DNA of 64,000 nt from Lycorma delicatula (lineage: Eukaryota; Arthropoda; Insecta; Hemiptera; Fulgoridae): NCBI RefSeq assembly GCF_047948215.1, contig NC_134458.1, forward strand, positions 146,638,536 through 146,702,535, read 5' to 3'. The notes beneath the pieces were generated by a model. The model worked only from the letters and a program-made list of their open reading frames with translations, was not told where the DNA came from and did not search any database. Position 1 is the stretch's first letter. Each line of letters begins with the position of its first letter. Shown one piece after another: positions 34,610-47,179 of the stretch. The position numbers and the translations under genes were made by a program.

Positions 34610-36203
34610 ATTTCTTGGTATGCATAATCTATGTTCCACAGTTTGTTTTTTTAAATTAGTCATATACGTCGAAAGATTCTTTTTACATATACTGTTATTT
34701 TTGTAAAGATTTTTTCTAAACCGGAAATAATTTGTCTTGTTCTGGTGGATGGACAGTTTTAATTGTAAAAAAGGGAAAATGAAAAATGTTGAAGTATAAG
34801 TAAAGGGTTTTGAAAAGAATGGTTGAAGAAAAACACATTGGTTTTCCGAAAAGAAATGATTTCTTACGTGATATCTCTTCATCGGGAATAAATAAGAGTG
34901 CGGGTTAACTTGATTTCCGAGTTAGCATTGTCTTGGATGAAATTGAGAGGATTGAAAGAGTATTAGGTGTTATGAGTAATTGAATGTAGGAAGGAGTAGA
35001 TATAATTCACAAATTTAATTTTATAAGTAAATAAATAAATGTTTATTGTGATAAAAGTCCCTATTAATTATATAAATACAAACACATCAGTTTTAAGATA
35101 AAAACATTAAATTTAAAAAAAATTACTAGAAAATAATTCATAAGGCTCTATTGAAAATTATTTTGCCATAATTTATTTTCCCGTAGATTATAAGTTTATT
35201 TTTTAATTAGTATTAAAAGTTCATCGACATAGTAATAATATTGTTTCCGTAAAATAAAATCTTTTAATTATTTTTTAAATAAATTTGTGGGAAGCTTTTT
35301 CAAAATGGTTGAGCAATTTAATTAAAAACGGCAACGAAACCATAATAAGGCTCTTTCTCGTAAGTCGAAGTATTGTTTCGAGTTATAGAATACAGTTATT
35401 TTGTCTGGTTTGGAAAAAATGGATATTGTTATTTTCTAAGAATAAGTAACCATTCCATTTAGCTAAGATTGCACATTCTTAAATATAAACAGAGATAAAT
35501 TAACGTATTTAATTTTATAAATAATATTGGTCTACACGATTTTTAAACCCTACAGTAGGTATAGAAAAACTTCGGCCATTACAGTTTCAAAACATTAAAA
35601 AATTTATGGTTTTTATTTTGTTTTAGTTTTAGTTTTCTTAATCGGAGAATCGATTAAAAAGTTCTTATTAGATAATATCTTCAACAGGTAAGGAATTACG
35701 TGAATTTTTCACAGATAAACGGATTTTTAAATATTTCTTATAAATATACTTAAGAAAAGGATTCAAAAAGCACAAGATTCGTTAAAATCGGTTTGATAGA
35801 ATTCTAGAAACTGGCTGTTTTTATATTGTCGATACATGTGAAAGTTTTATTAAACAGCGGTTATTCTTTTTAATTTCTTACCAAGGCATCTTCTTACATG
35901 GTCTAACTAATATAAATTTATCGGATTTTTTCATATTGCTGTTATTTTTTGTTTTATTGTACGACTAAATTCTTTTCGAGGATTTCGGCTGTTATAGAAA
36001 TTAAATTCAATGCAGGAGATAATCTGTATTGCCTTCATAACTACTTAACTACTACTGAAATTTTGCTGTTAGCAAACTGTTAAACAATAATCTATTTTTA
36101 ATATATACTTTATTTTTTCTTGGTTTTAACTTCTACTAAATAAACTGAACTCATAGAGGTATGTTAAAAATGATTCTACTGACACAATTTACGATTATAC
36201 GTA

Positions 36204-36234
<31 letters not shown>

Positions 36235-36695
36235 CAGGTTGTTTATTTTAAAGCTGTTCATACAATGAGTTTGACGGCACTAGCTCTATTCCTGGAATGT
36301 GAGTGTATGTATGCATTGTTCATGCTCTCATTCGTGTTACGTTTGACCATCCAATAAGAAAATGTTAGTGATACTGTTTACATCAGGATAGAACTAAGAA
36401 TAAGAAAGTTTAAGAAACGTTTGTTAACGTTGAAAGTTTTTCAATTAACACGATCTACAACTTTTTATATGTGGTTTATTATACTTAATTGTTTTAAATT
36501 GTTAATAAATCGACCTTTTAAACAGTGTAATTGGTTTGGAAACTTCTAAACTTTTTAATTATTAAAAAAAATGTTTTATAAGTTCTACCCGTTTCGGTTT
36601 ACACATTCTACCGGTGATTTTTTAGATACTGGCAAAAGATGTTCTTTCTATACAAATATTTCTTCGTGTATTGATTTGTTTTGTTTAAATATTAT
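34610..36695. other. AT-rich noncoding DNA
   Basis: Contains (TA)n at 36209-36234. No coding or RNA feature is recognised. Confidence 0.5.
36209..36234. repeat. (TA)n microsatellite
   Basis: About 26 bases of TA. Confidence 0.97.
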
Positions 36696-36855
36696 TCTAC
36701 TGGTGTTTCAAAAAGTACTTCACAATTTTAATAGCATATAAAAATCTATTTAGATAACAGATTCTTCGGTTGAGGTCTCATTTCATCAGGTTTTGACTCG
36801 CATAGTTCATTAGTACCGAATTCGGCCACCAGCGCTGTCACCAGTATTGTTAAAA

Positions 36856-38995
36856 ATGGATATATTTGCTGGTGCGGAACGTGCTCGCTTTATGTTTTAG
36901 TTCACATTTTGCAGTCAGCAACTGCAGTTTACTTAATTTACGTAGACAGTATGAGATCGCTATCCACACTCTACAATTTTTCTTCCGATCTCATCATTAG
37001 TCAGTACCACTGAGACTCCCGACCTGATCTAACCCTCGTAATAGCACCGTTTTTGTCGAAAAATAAAAAAAATTGGAGTTGCTCTTACAACATTGTTGAT
37101 CCTTCAAATGCTCCCACCAGAAAGGAAATTTTTAGCAAAAAAGTGGCTAAAGAAAAAAAGAAATTTACCCATTCGTTATTGTTGAAGCAATTGAACTCGG
37201 ACGATTTCCGAATTTTTTTACGAATGATTGAACAGTGTTTTATTGCTGAGAATGGTAAAGCCGTTCATAGAGAATGTTTTTTTTTTTTGCTCCCCCGGGT
37301 CGGTTCAACATTCAAGTATAAATCAACCCAGAGGAGTGTCCTGAATCTAACGGGCCTTCCCACCTACCGGCTGTACGCCGGCACGGCAGGTCGGCCCGCT
37401 GGTTCTGGATTTATTCATCTTTGCCATGCCGCTAACTGGTAGGACAGGGGTAAACCCTGGCCCGGCTATGCCGTTTCCTAGGGTCCCTCCCCAAGCAGAC
37501 GAGACTCGGTCTTTTCACTTTTTTTTTGTGACATCAATAACTGCGCCATTCTCGGAAGTCTTCCTCTTTTGTCATCAAAATTTGCGTCACCAAGTTTTCA
37601 ATTTCTTTCCACTTTAGTTCCTCTGAGCAAGAGAAAATTCGCCATTTTTTATTGTGTACGTTTCTCAATTATTAAAAAAAAAGTTTTTTTTTCGCAGTTT
37701 TAGTGCTTTGCTTGAGTTTGAAAATTTCCAGCAATATATATGTTCTAGCATAATGTTACCACGTTGTTTGTATTGAAATAAATTCTTTAAATTGAAGAAA
37801 CAAACTACTAATCGGAACCAACGCCTGACTGCACTGCACACTATCCGATCTAGGAAGGAGAGTGGGGATTGGGGGTCTGTTCTAAGTCGGCTAGTCGGAT
37901 GGAGAAGACCGTCCGACCTTCCTAAATCGAATTCGAACTTTTTTGTTAGGACGATCAACGTACACACTACATAATTTGCCATTTTCATCCTACATTTAAG
38001 ACATCGAATCTGATTGGATTGGAAGGTGTGTATGGGCCTTTACTCTTGGCACCAAAACCTTCGTTGAGACAGGTTGTTCTGTTAAACATACAAAATCAGT
38101 AGGAAGCTCATGTCCCTGAAGCTACTCTGGAACAGCTCAGAGAAAACTTTGCACTAGTCCGAAGAAATCAACTCGACACGTGAGACTGGCATCCCACAAA
38201 CGACTGACTGTTCGGCACGTTTACATAAACGATAACACTTGAAGCCATACTAACGTTGGTTCAACATATTACAAATGACGTGAAAGTTGCTCGACTGCAG
38301 TTTTGTGTGGAAATGATGGATAGAATTGCAGACAACGGTACGTTTTTAGACTATGTAGTTTTTAGTGATGAGTCAATGTTTCACGTCAATGACAAAGTGA
38401 ACACTCAGAACTGCCGAATATGGAGTAACGAAAACTCTCATGAAACTTTGCAGCACATTCGTGATAGCCCTAAGGTAGATTTATATTTTTGTGCCCTGAG
38501 CAAACGAAGACTGTACGGCCCGTTCTTGTTCCAGGAGGCAACCGTAAATGGTATTGTTTATCTGGTCGTGCTTCGAAATTCTCTAATTCCTCAGTCAAAC
38601 GATAATGGCAAAAATAGACCCATTACTATCAGTAAGACGGGGCACCACCTCACTACCGTCTAGAAGGCCGAGATTTTCTTGATATTTAGTTCCCAGGTTG
38701 TTAATCGGTCGTGAATGTCCAGTTGTATGGCCACCTCGCTGCCCAGATTTGATCCCGTTAGTTTTTTTCTTGCGGGTTTCATTAAAGATCAGGTTTATGT
38801 ACCACATTTACCTGCTGAACTTGTTTAACTAAGACTTCGAATTAATGCCTCGGCTGCAGAAGTAACAGCTACAGTCTGGAATGAAATCGACTTAGGTGGG
38901 AAGTACACCGCGTTACAGATGGAAGTTACATTGAACCAAAGTGAATGTTGGATGACAAACTTGATGGGTTTTTCTGCGAAACGAGACAACTGAAT
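36856..38995 (+). pseudogene. Transposase pseudogene, split and frameshifted
   Basis: MDIFAGAERARF at 36856 begins a DNA-binding domain that continues as QSATAV and RRQYEIAIHT. Coding resumes at about 38035 with SWHQ, FVETGCSVKHTKSVG, PKKSTRH and HKRLTVRHV. From 38256 a 135-residue stretch carries the catalytic core start: CVEMMDRIADNGTFLDYVVFSDESMFHV (first catalytic aspartate in FSDES) and NCRIWSNEN, DSPKVDLYFCALSKRRLYGPF. The second aspartate region reads in another frame and is poorly preserved near 38630. Near 38735-38790 PPRCPDLIPL and FIKDQVYVPHLPAEL match the segment around the third acid. Frameshifts and the insertion make it inactive. Confidence 0.88.
36990..38034. other. Unidentified DNA inside the transposon
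   Basis: About 1 kb interrupting the transposase N-terminus. It holds a 129-codon plus-strand open frame (37053-37442) whose first 76 residues are lysine-rich and charged, with no family I recognise. There is a GC-rich block (about 37285-37505) and a second GC-enriched block (about 37820-37930) with a minus-strand open frame of 107 codons. I could not find terminal repeats, a poly-A tail or a target duplication for it. It could be a separate mobile element, a captured host segment or a composite. Confidence 0.5.
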
Positions 38996-39064
38996 CTGTA
39001 AGTTTCAATAAATTTTTGTATGTTTTAAAGATGTGAAGTCCTTTTTGAATCACCTGGTACTTAA

Positions 39065-41285
39065 AAATTGAATTAAACTAAATATTTTTGTAAAAGTTAT
39101 GTTTGTGTTATACAAAAGTTAATGGTTTTCCTATTATTTAACGAAATATTTAAATGAAAGTTACAAAAATGTGGTAATGTGAGTAGGGTTATAAATAATA
39201 GGGTGAAAGACTCTAGTTTTACTATTGTTACTTCAGAGCCAGTGCTGTGTTGAAATCAACTTTTATTCTCTTCTACCAAGCTAACCTTTGTAGAAGTTAG
39301 TGTACATGTAGATGCTTTTATTATCTACATGTATCATCTCTGATCTTATTACTTTTAGTAGTAGATACATATTTTTATATAAATTTTATAGCCGTACCAG
39401 GCAATTGCATACTAAATAATTGTTCAGGAGACCTACTTTTTTATTTATCTTATTAATATAAGATCCTATTCTGCTTCTCTCCTGTTAGAATGTGCTTAAA
39501 TGATGTGTCGGAATTATTCATCAAGTTTGGAATTATCAGTGAGCGCGGTTGTCCGCTTATTCAACAATAATTACAAAATGTTTCATAAAAGATTTTTTTG
39601 TGTTTATAATAATGATAATATTTAATTTTAAAAAAAATGATGTTTAGAAGTATGAAATTATAATTTTTAAAGAATCCCAGTCGAAAGCGGAAATTTAGAA
39701 TAAAAACGGTTTGTACCGCTCATACTCCAAATACATAAATATATACAATAAATATATATATCGTAAATATATATAAAAACCAATAAATATATATATACAT
39801 ATATACACAGTAATTTTTTTCCTTCATTGTTGTTAAGGTAAGCTTTTTCTATTATCTAATTTTTATTTGTAAGTTTTTTAAAAGTTTGATTTAAACTAAC
39901 ATTTGTGATCCGTATCGGACAATATTGGGTGTTGGTCAATTTTTATCTTTTTCTATGTTAAAATTTTTAATTTTTTTTCTACAACAGATACTTTGATAAT
40001 TATAGTTTCTGCTACAATAGAAAATGTTTTACTTTATCTAAAGGTTGTGTGTGCGTGTAATCTTTTTCAGCTGTAGCATGAAATAAATATGATCTGCTAG
40101 TAAAAAAAATTATTTAGATAAATTTAAAACATATATTTTTAAAAATTGCATTATTTATTACTTTGAAAAAATACAATAAATAAAAAGAAAATAGGATGAT
40201 TTGATGGAATCTATTTCACTTTATGTGCTTTTGTTTGGTTGTAAATTAATTCACAAATTGATGCGTGGTTATTGTGTTATGTGACACTAAAAAAAAAGAC
40301 AATAGAATTACTGTATTGTTTTTATTTACGTATGTATATATATCAGCTATTGAAAACGTGTATTTCACGGAACAGTGGGCTGTTTGAAATTTTAACTTTT
40401 TTTTTTAATTTAAATTTTTCTTGAAATATTGATATATAAATGTTATATTTTTAATATTTATATATATTAAAAAAAAAAAAAATTTCGCGTTAGCTTACAG
40501 TAATTTGTTCGTATTTATTATTACCTGTGTAGTTATTTGATATATTACAGTGTGTAGATTATTAATTTTAATGAATTATGTTGATTTACTGAGAAATCGT
40601 TTTTCATTCTCTTTTCTCAAAAATTAAATATCGATTTCTTATTGATGAATTATGCAATCGTTTAAATTACATTATATATTAGTTTAGGAATTTATTGAAA
40701 AATCATTATTACATTAGTTGAATAAAATTCCATTACCGTTGCATTTGCTCTATTTTTATTTAGTTGATTAATACTTTAAGAAAATTCTTGTTGACGTGTT
40801 TGTTTACATTTATATATATATTTCTGTTGTAGAATTGCGTTATTCTTTGAAATATCTGAAGCTGAATGCTTATCAGTGTTTTTACTTATTTTATTCCTGC
40901 AAAAATAGTTTTTGGCTTATAATGTAAATAGATATATTAGAATATTAATTGCCTTGAATGTGGATGACAGTATAATTCTTTTACTGACCTTGTAATTTTA
41001 ACTTTTCCACCCACGTATTTATATTTCGTCATACTATTTGGAATAATGATAGATTACGTTAAATAAATATTTAACTTTTATAGCCAGAAATATTTTGATA
41101 AAATACCAGAACAATTTAAAGGTCGACCATCATATTTAATTTCGTGTTAACATGTTTTGGCACAGTGTAAAATTAATGACTTTTTTTCTATCTTAGTGCT
41201 AACGATAGCTGCATCATTTTTCTTTCTCTGCGCTATTGCAATTTGTGCAGTTTTAAAATTTTTGTAAATAGAAGACTGAATCTTT
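39065..41285. other. AT-rich noncoding DNA
   Basis: No gene or RNA gene is supported. TA-rich stretches occur around 39735-39810. Confidence 0.5.
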
Positions 41286-41289
41286 TTGA

Positions 41290-41975
41290 AAAGCATATCC
41301 CTGATCGTTTTTACTTTCCCTGTTAATAAAGCTAGAATAGAAAGGGAAAAGTATTATGGTGATTATGTGAAAATGGGATACCGGTTTTTTCCCGGCAAAT
41401 CTTAACGTTTAGGTTTCAACTAGTTCATCTAGAGCTAAAAACCTTTATGTAAATTTGTACGTTTGTATTGTGTGTCGCGCTGCTTTTAACCTTATACCTC
41501 AGGATTGACCGGACCGATTTTCTTCAAATTTGGCTCAAATATTCCTATATGTATGGGGTATTGATCAAATTACTATTTTTTTAATTCGTTAAGGGGTGGA
41601 CATCGTGAAAAACCAATTTCGATTTTTTTCGAGAGGAATTTTTGAGAAAATCTAAAGATTTTTTCAAAACATCAACATCCTCTTATAATTTGAAGTAATG
41701 GTTATTTTGTATCCTCCTTCGGTTTAAATGTTCTTCAAAATATTTTTTTAAAGTTTATACATCATTTATAGCGGTATCAAGAAATATCTACAATTTTTTT
41801 AAATTATAGACCCCGGATTCAAAATTCAGAAAAGTTTTTAAAAATTTTATTTTTCTTATTTTAGTTATTATTGAAGGGTGTATTAGATTTAGAGAAAACA
41901 TTACTTATGCATATTTCATAACTATATATGATTATTTTTAGAAAAAAATTTATAAAATTTATCCCTAATCTTTAA
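41290..41975 (+). repeat. Dispersed noncoding repeat, copy 2
   Basis: Aligns with 22345-23045 in the same orientation, with many substitutions and small indels. It has the better-preserved 'aggattgaccggaccgattt' phrase. Nature unknown; no frames are conserved between the two copies. Confidence 0.75.
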
Positions 41976-41979
41976 AATA

Positions 41980-43375
41980 TATATATATTTTTTTCTCTTG
42001 CTCTAATTTTTTGTTATTAATAGCTGGGAAAGTCATGTAATGCTTTGCCAGAGCATATTCTAAGTAAGGCCAATTTTAATTTGCTGTTAGTTTATTCACG
42101 TTATCAAAATAGATTCTCTACATGATCAATTTATGACTTCATCAGTCATAAATAAATATAATTGAACGGTTAGCCAGTAGTTACTAAATAAATAAATGTG
42201 TACAAGTGTATGAATAAAATAAATCTATAAACGCTGAATTTTCAATTGTAACTGGTTATTGTTATCGAAAAAACAAATCTGTTAAGGAGATTCATTAAAA
42301 AAGTTTATTTTATGATTTATTGGTTAGAGTGTAAGTAACAACAATAAATCTGTATAATGGTATGAGCAGGATATACGGATATTCAGTACATTCCGTAAAA
42401 AAAACTTAGATTGTCGTTTTTTAGGATAGAAATTAAAACTAACCAGTAATGTCTTGATCATAGAATCCAGTAAAAATTATTTCGATTTGTTAATAAAACT
42501 TTTTTCCTTCGAGGAAACAATTCACAACATAGTTTTATGCGTATTTTCTATTTAATAGTGGAAAAGTAACAGAAATTAGCGTTGGAAAATGGATCAAGGA
42601 GTGTACCATTGGATCTTGTGATTACTAGTTAACTAGCCGCCTATCGTGTAATTGTATTGTATTGCTTAATTGTATACCATAGTCTCGTATTGTAAATTTC
42701 AGTTGAAATTTGTGTAGTCGTGCATACTAATTAAGATCATTTCGTATGCTAATTTAGTATTAACATCGACTGTATTAACATTTTATGTATGTAGGTACTA
42801 TGTATAATTAATATAACTACAGAGATGCATATTAAAGGTCCATGGATACTACTCCATGTTAAGGTGATGACCAACTGGGACGTGTGAGTATAATATATAT
42901 TGTGATTTTGTGAATTTATTTTTAACAAAAGCAGATAATCGGTTGTCTAAAAAAAAATCAAATTTTGTCAAAATTTTATTTTTAATAGATTTAAAATTTT
43001 GTTTAAACTATTTGATTATTATTTAAGTAAAATTTAATTTTCAAAATTTTTCACATTTATTGATTATGTGTGATAAGTTTTGTGCGTACTTTTATTATCA
43101 ATGTTTAGTAAATTCGTTTAAGCATACATTTCTGACGTCTGATTCTGATAGTCATCGATTGTATATATTTACACCAGATGTTTCTATATCTGTTCTATTT
43201 GTTGCACGTACAAAGCAAATTTTTGATGTGTTCTGTGTATTACATCAAACCTATCGTAATTAAAATTTTCAATTAATAAGTTCGAAATATAACTTATTTT
43301 AATGATAAATGAAGTTATAAATAAATAGTTTCACAGAAACTAAAATAAATAAGTACATTCAGGGGAGTTAAAGCA
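41980..43375. other. AT-rich noncoding DNA
   Basis: A 67-codon frame at 43060-43263 has no recognisable similarity and is flanked by AT-rich DNA. I do not call it a gene. Confidence 0.45.
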
Positions 43376-43397
43376 ACCCGTTGCCGCCTTTTTTTTA

Positions 43398-43511
43398 GGT
43401 AGATTTCATAAGAAAGCTACCTATTCTAATGGGTACCATGATTCGACTTTCGGAAAATTTCGACATATCTTCGCGTTTCGTATCCCCCAGACCCCAAAAC
43501 CACCGTCAGCT

Positions 43512-43547
<36 letters not shown>

Positions 43548-44130
43548 CACTCTCTTGTGGACACGATAACTGCCGTAATTTTTGCGCCAATCACTTTCAG
43601 ATTGTTCCTTAAAATAACTCATTTGAAAATCTCGGTCGAGTTCATTAACGGCAAAAATCGAACTATGGGAATGGAAATGGACGTGGGGGCTTTTGCGAAA
43701 AAACAAAATATCGCTATAACTTTCTTCGTTTAAAATCCCTACTATTTTTTTTGGATAAGGGCCTAAAACATATGTAAGTAAAGTTTTTGATATCACCAAC
43801 CACTGGCCCAGGGGATGGAAAAAATGGTTTCGAAGACAAAAAAAATCATACCTCCCTTAATAGGCACAGTATCGAATCAGTTTAAACTGGTCGTTAGTCC
43901 TCTGAAAATTACCTAAAACCTTTGTCTGAAACAATTTTTGATACGACCAACCCGTACGGCAAGATGACTAAAATTTTGCTGGAATTGTAAAAAGATGGGC
44001 TTATCCTATGCTAAACATGTACAACTTTTTTTCACATGTAACTATTGTCGTATTGAGTAAATTTGAAGTTTTTCTTAATTTTAAGGTGGAAATCTTTTTT
44101 ATCCCCTGCTTAGCACCGGTGAAATCTACC
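43398..44130. repeat. Candidate dispersed repeat bounded by short inverted repeats
   Basis: GGTAGATTTCA at 43398-43408 is inverted as TGAAATCTACC at 44120-44130. The interval between is less AT-rich than its surroundings, contains a (TA)n tract at 43517-43545, and carries 'gatatcaccaacc-ctggc' and 'gatacgaccaacccgtacgg' as an internal near-repeat about 140 bp apart. No transposase is encoded. It may be a MITE or a noncoding repeat. Confidence 0.45.
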
Positions 44131-44530
44131 ACCGCCATCCGGCGTGCCGAAAGGGATTTTTTTAACTTGAAATGTGAATTTTATAAAATCCTATTTTCAA
44201 ATAATTTTTTAATTCGACCTAATCCGAAATAACTAATATATTAAAATCCTTAAGTTTGTACCTTTCACACTTTACTTACCGTACATTATTTGATTTTTAT
44301 TTTATTGTAAAAGGACGTGCTAGTAGGATCTAGAAAGTTATTTGGTGTGAGTTACAAATACGATACCCCTGGTATTTTATTAATATAAAAAAATTAATAA
44401 TTGTGTCACTAAGTATTTATAAACACCGATGTTTTTTTTTTCTTTTTTTTAAGGTTGATGGAAAATACTGAGTTAGGTTTTTTCCTTTGGATGATTGCCC
44501 GGTATATACTTGATTAATGTTATGCGGCAA

Positions 44531-44557
44531 TACACACACACACACACACACACACAT
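44531..44557. repeat. (CA)n microsatellite
   Basis: Uninterrupted CA/AC dinucleotides. Confidence 0.97.
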
Positions 44558-44587
44558 ATCTTTATTGCACGTCTATACTTTGTTAAT

Positions 44588-44627
44588 AGGACGATAGAAT
44601 AAAAGTAAGGACGATAGAATAAAAGTA
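44588..44627. repeat. 20-bp unit tandemly duplicated
   Basis: Two identical adjacent copies of AGGACGATAGAATAAAAGTA. Confidence 0.95.
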
Positions 44628-45655
44628 GTATAAAAGTTATTTACCTAGATTAAATACGGTGGGCTGATAAAAGCTTGTAAAGAAAATTAAAATGTAGTTC
44701 ACGTAGTGTTATTACTATTATTATTTTCTAAGGTTATGCCATTTGGTAGTAGTTTTAATATTATGGAAGTTTATTTGGTATTTAAAATATAACCTTTATA
44801 AAGAAACTAAATTCGTTTATTTATTATTTTATGTATTTTATTTTTATTGAGCTTTATTGATTTTATTTTGTTTTATTAAAAAAAAAAAATTTTTGTAAAA
44901 TTCTCATTTTTATTTTATTTTTTATTAATTAAAATTTTTATTAAGTTTTATTTTTATTTATTTTTAATTTTATTAAGACTATTATCTACGTTATATTTTA
45001 AGTTGTGAGTGGTTTATGATAAATATTTACTAATAATTATAATACGAAGAAGAAGTTCATAACCGGTATTTTTTAAATATATTTTTATTAGCATGTTTCT
45101 TTTCTATTCGATTTAGTAAACGTTGATTTTTTGGTACTTTTTTATTTTTGAATTATTACTGTGTAATTTCTGTTAATAAATATATTATTTCCGTAGATTA
45201 TTGTTGTTTATTTTCGGCTGGATTATTATAATACCTTGTTATTTTTTTTTAAACTATACTTTATCCGTAGACTAACCAGCGTAACAATATTGTAATAGGA
45301 CCAGGGTAACTGATTTCTTCCAACTGAGAGAAAGAATGAGAAAATAATAATGAACAGAAGAATCCAGAAGGAACTAAAAGAGATTTTTTCTCAGACTGAC
45401 AGATCCGTTAACAATCTTAAATACTGCCAGGAACCGGCGGAGACAGTCAGTAGTTCTGCGAGGTCGTGTTCGGCGTAGTCGTGATAAGCGATATCAGAGT
45501 AGTTTCGCAAGCCCGAGTTCGATATCAGGCGATATCAGTAAGCGTGTAGTAACAACGAGTAAAGAGTACGTTGCGAGCATTTCATTGGGAACAGCAGGTG
45601 AATGCAGAAGGCTATTCGGTAAGTTATTTGTAATAAACTCCGACACAAAAGAACA

Positions 45656-45910
45656 GTGTTACAATTGGACTCTTCATGCAGGAAAATTTGCCGAGAGGAA
45701 GTTGTCCTGTGTCGATTGCGATTAGGACATACCAAAACTACTCACGGACACCCGTTGTCAGCGGAGAGCCCACCACTGTGCGTCCGATGCGACTGCTGCT
45801 TGACTGTGCACCGCATTCTTGTGGACTGCATATGCTATGCGGCCTTACGACACAAATTTAAATTGCCTAGGGACATACGAAGCTTCCTAGGAAATGACAG
45901 ACTATAATTG
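45656..45910 (+). pseudogene. RNase H-type non-LTR retrotransposon, C-terminal fragment
   Basis: An 83-residue stretch matches the region after the RNase H domain: REEVVLCRLRLGHT and LTVHRILVDCICYAALRHKF, preceded by CVRCDCC. Together these give a C-x2-C...H...C arrangement, though the histidine after LTVH is followed by R where HIL is usual. The stop at about 45905 follows the conserved RSFLGND. It belongs to the same family as 61465-62400. The catalytic RNase H residues lie upstream and are absent. The 350 bp before it, also moderately GC-rich, gave no recognisable protein. Confidence 0.75.
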
Positions 45911-46482
45911 ACAAGGTATTATTTCTTCTTAAAAGAATTCATATATTTAATAAGATTTAACCCGACATTATTTTGTTATTTACATTACATGTATTATCCT
46001 AATTGTTGCGTTTCTTTTACCGTTTCAGTTTTATTCCTATTATTACCTTAGTTTTCATCATAGTTTTAATCATATTTTGCTAACATTTTAATATCCGAAA
46101 AGAAGCCTCGTGTTATTATTTTGACCCGGGCGATGATATCGCGAAAGCGTTTTTCGCCCCCCCTCCCAAAAAAAGTCTATGTTTATAGCATACTAAATTG
46201 TATTTATAAGAAATTTTTGGTTTGTTAGTCTCTCAATACCTGGTCGAGCCGCGAACACGCGACGTTATGTTTGTTGTATTTGCTTGAATCTAAGCCGCAC
46301 CGTACATTTTCAAAAGGTTTTTGATAAGGGAATTGATAAATAAAAATAATAGTTGTATAAAAAATAGATAATTTAAAAATTTGATAATCCTATTTATTTA
46401 AAAAAATAAAATTTTAATTGTAATAATAAAAAGTCCCTATACATAAAATAATTCCGTACAAGTAATGTACATTGAATAAATA

Positions 46483-46554
46483 TTAATTACAATCAGATTC
46501 ACTTTCACAATCGCTACTGTCTCTGCAAGCGCTGTCAACGTCATCATTATACTT
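46483..46554 (-). pseudogene. Candidate acidic terminal exon of a transposase-like gene
   Basis: On the minus strand a pyrimidine-rich tract ends in AG at 46555-46556. It is followed by 23 codons (KYNDDVDSACRDSSDCESES then DCN) and a stop; an AATAAA-type signal lies downstream near 46390-46405. Short acidic C-termini of this kind are common in pogo/Tigger-like proteins. TAAGCCGCAC at 46291-46300, which I associate with ends of such elements, is nearby. I could not find further exons, so this is weak. Confidence 0.3.
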
Positions 46555-46792
46555 CTTAAAATAACAAAAAAATTAAAATGTGTAATGTAAAATTTATTAA
46601 CTATGGAGAGATTGAAGATTTAATTTTGTTATTATTTTACTTTCCTGTCCTACCTCTAGAAGGGAATTATTATCGATCTAGTTTGGGCGTATGCGATTTT
46701 CACTGGCTTTTTACGTTTTGACACCTAAGGAACCCAAAACATCGGATGGAAATTTTCTGTGTTAATGTTCGTATGTACTTGTGTTCGGTGTT

Positions 46793-46857
46793 GATCTGTA
46801 ATTCACCTTATATCTCCAGAACTATGATCTGTAATTCACCTTATATCTCCAGAACTA
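46793..46857. repeat. 33-bp tandem duplication
   Basis: Two adjacent, nearly identical copies containing TTCACCTTATATCTCCAGAA. They lie in a stretch followed by 'gaaccgattttgaccaaattt', a phrase typical of dispersed arthropod repeats. Confidence 0.9.
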
Positions 46858-47179
46858 CTGAACCGATTTTGACCAAATTTGATCGGATTACTTCTATATA
46901 TGGGGAATTGATGTTTTTAATTTTTCAACTAAATCTCAAGTGGAGCGAGGCTGTAGAACAAGGTCACCCACAGTATCTCGAGATTTCGCATAATTAAGGT
47001 CGTGTTTTTCTTAGTCACATTTGTTAACAATTAAAAAATAATAATATTTGCAAAAAATAATTTTGCAAAATCGCACTTCCACCCTAAAATAATGCTCTAA
47101 ACTACTGCTGTGTTTTGACGTCACAGGTGAGCAGTAGAAGTAAATAAATGAATAATATTTAAAGTGTAAAAAAATATCT

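Larger units (their letters stand above)
36700..39057 (+). mobile_element. Tc1/mariner-superfamily transposon split by ~1 kb
   Basis: Terminal inverted repeats at 36700-36731 and 39026-39057 share GGTG-TTCAAAAAG-ACTTCAC and T-TTAA, each flanked by TA (36698-36699 and 39058-39059). Relatives are about 1.3-1.4 kb; this one is 2.36 kb. The extra DNA lies between about 36990 and 38035, splitting the N-terminal coding region. Confidence 0.85.
44135..45300. other. AT-rich noncoding DNA with simple repeats
   Basis: (CA)n at 44531-44557 and a tandem pair of a 20-bp unit (AGGACGATAGAATAAAAGTA) at 44588-44627. No gene. Confidence 0.55.

Noticed and set aside
37665..37988. 107-codon minus-strand frame as a gene
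   Set aside because: Composition changes abruptly inside it and no family is recognisable; it lies within the unidentified insertion, so I describe it there only.
36990..38034. A target-site duplication for the insertion inside the 36.7 kb transposon
   Set aside because: Candidates such as 'cgatct' versus 'cgaatct' near the borders were too short and imperfect to support.
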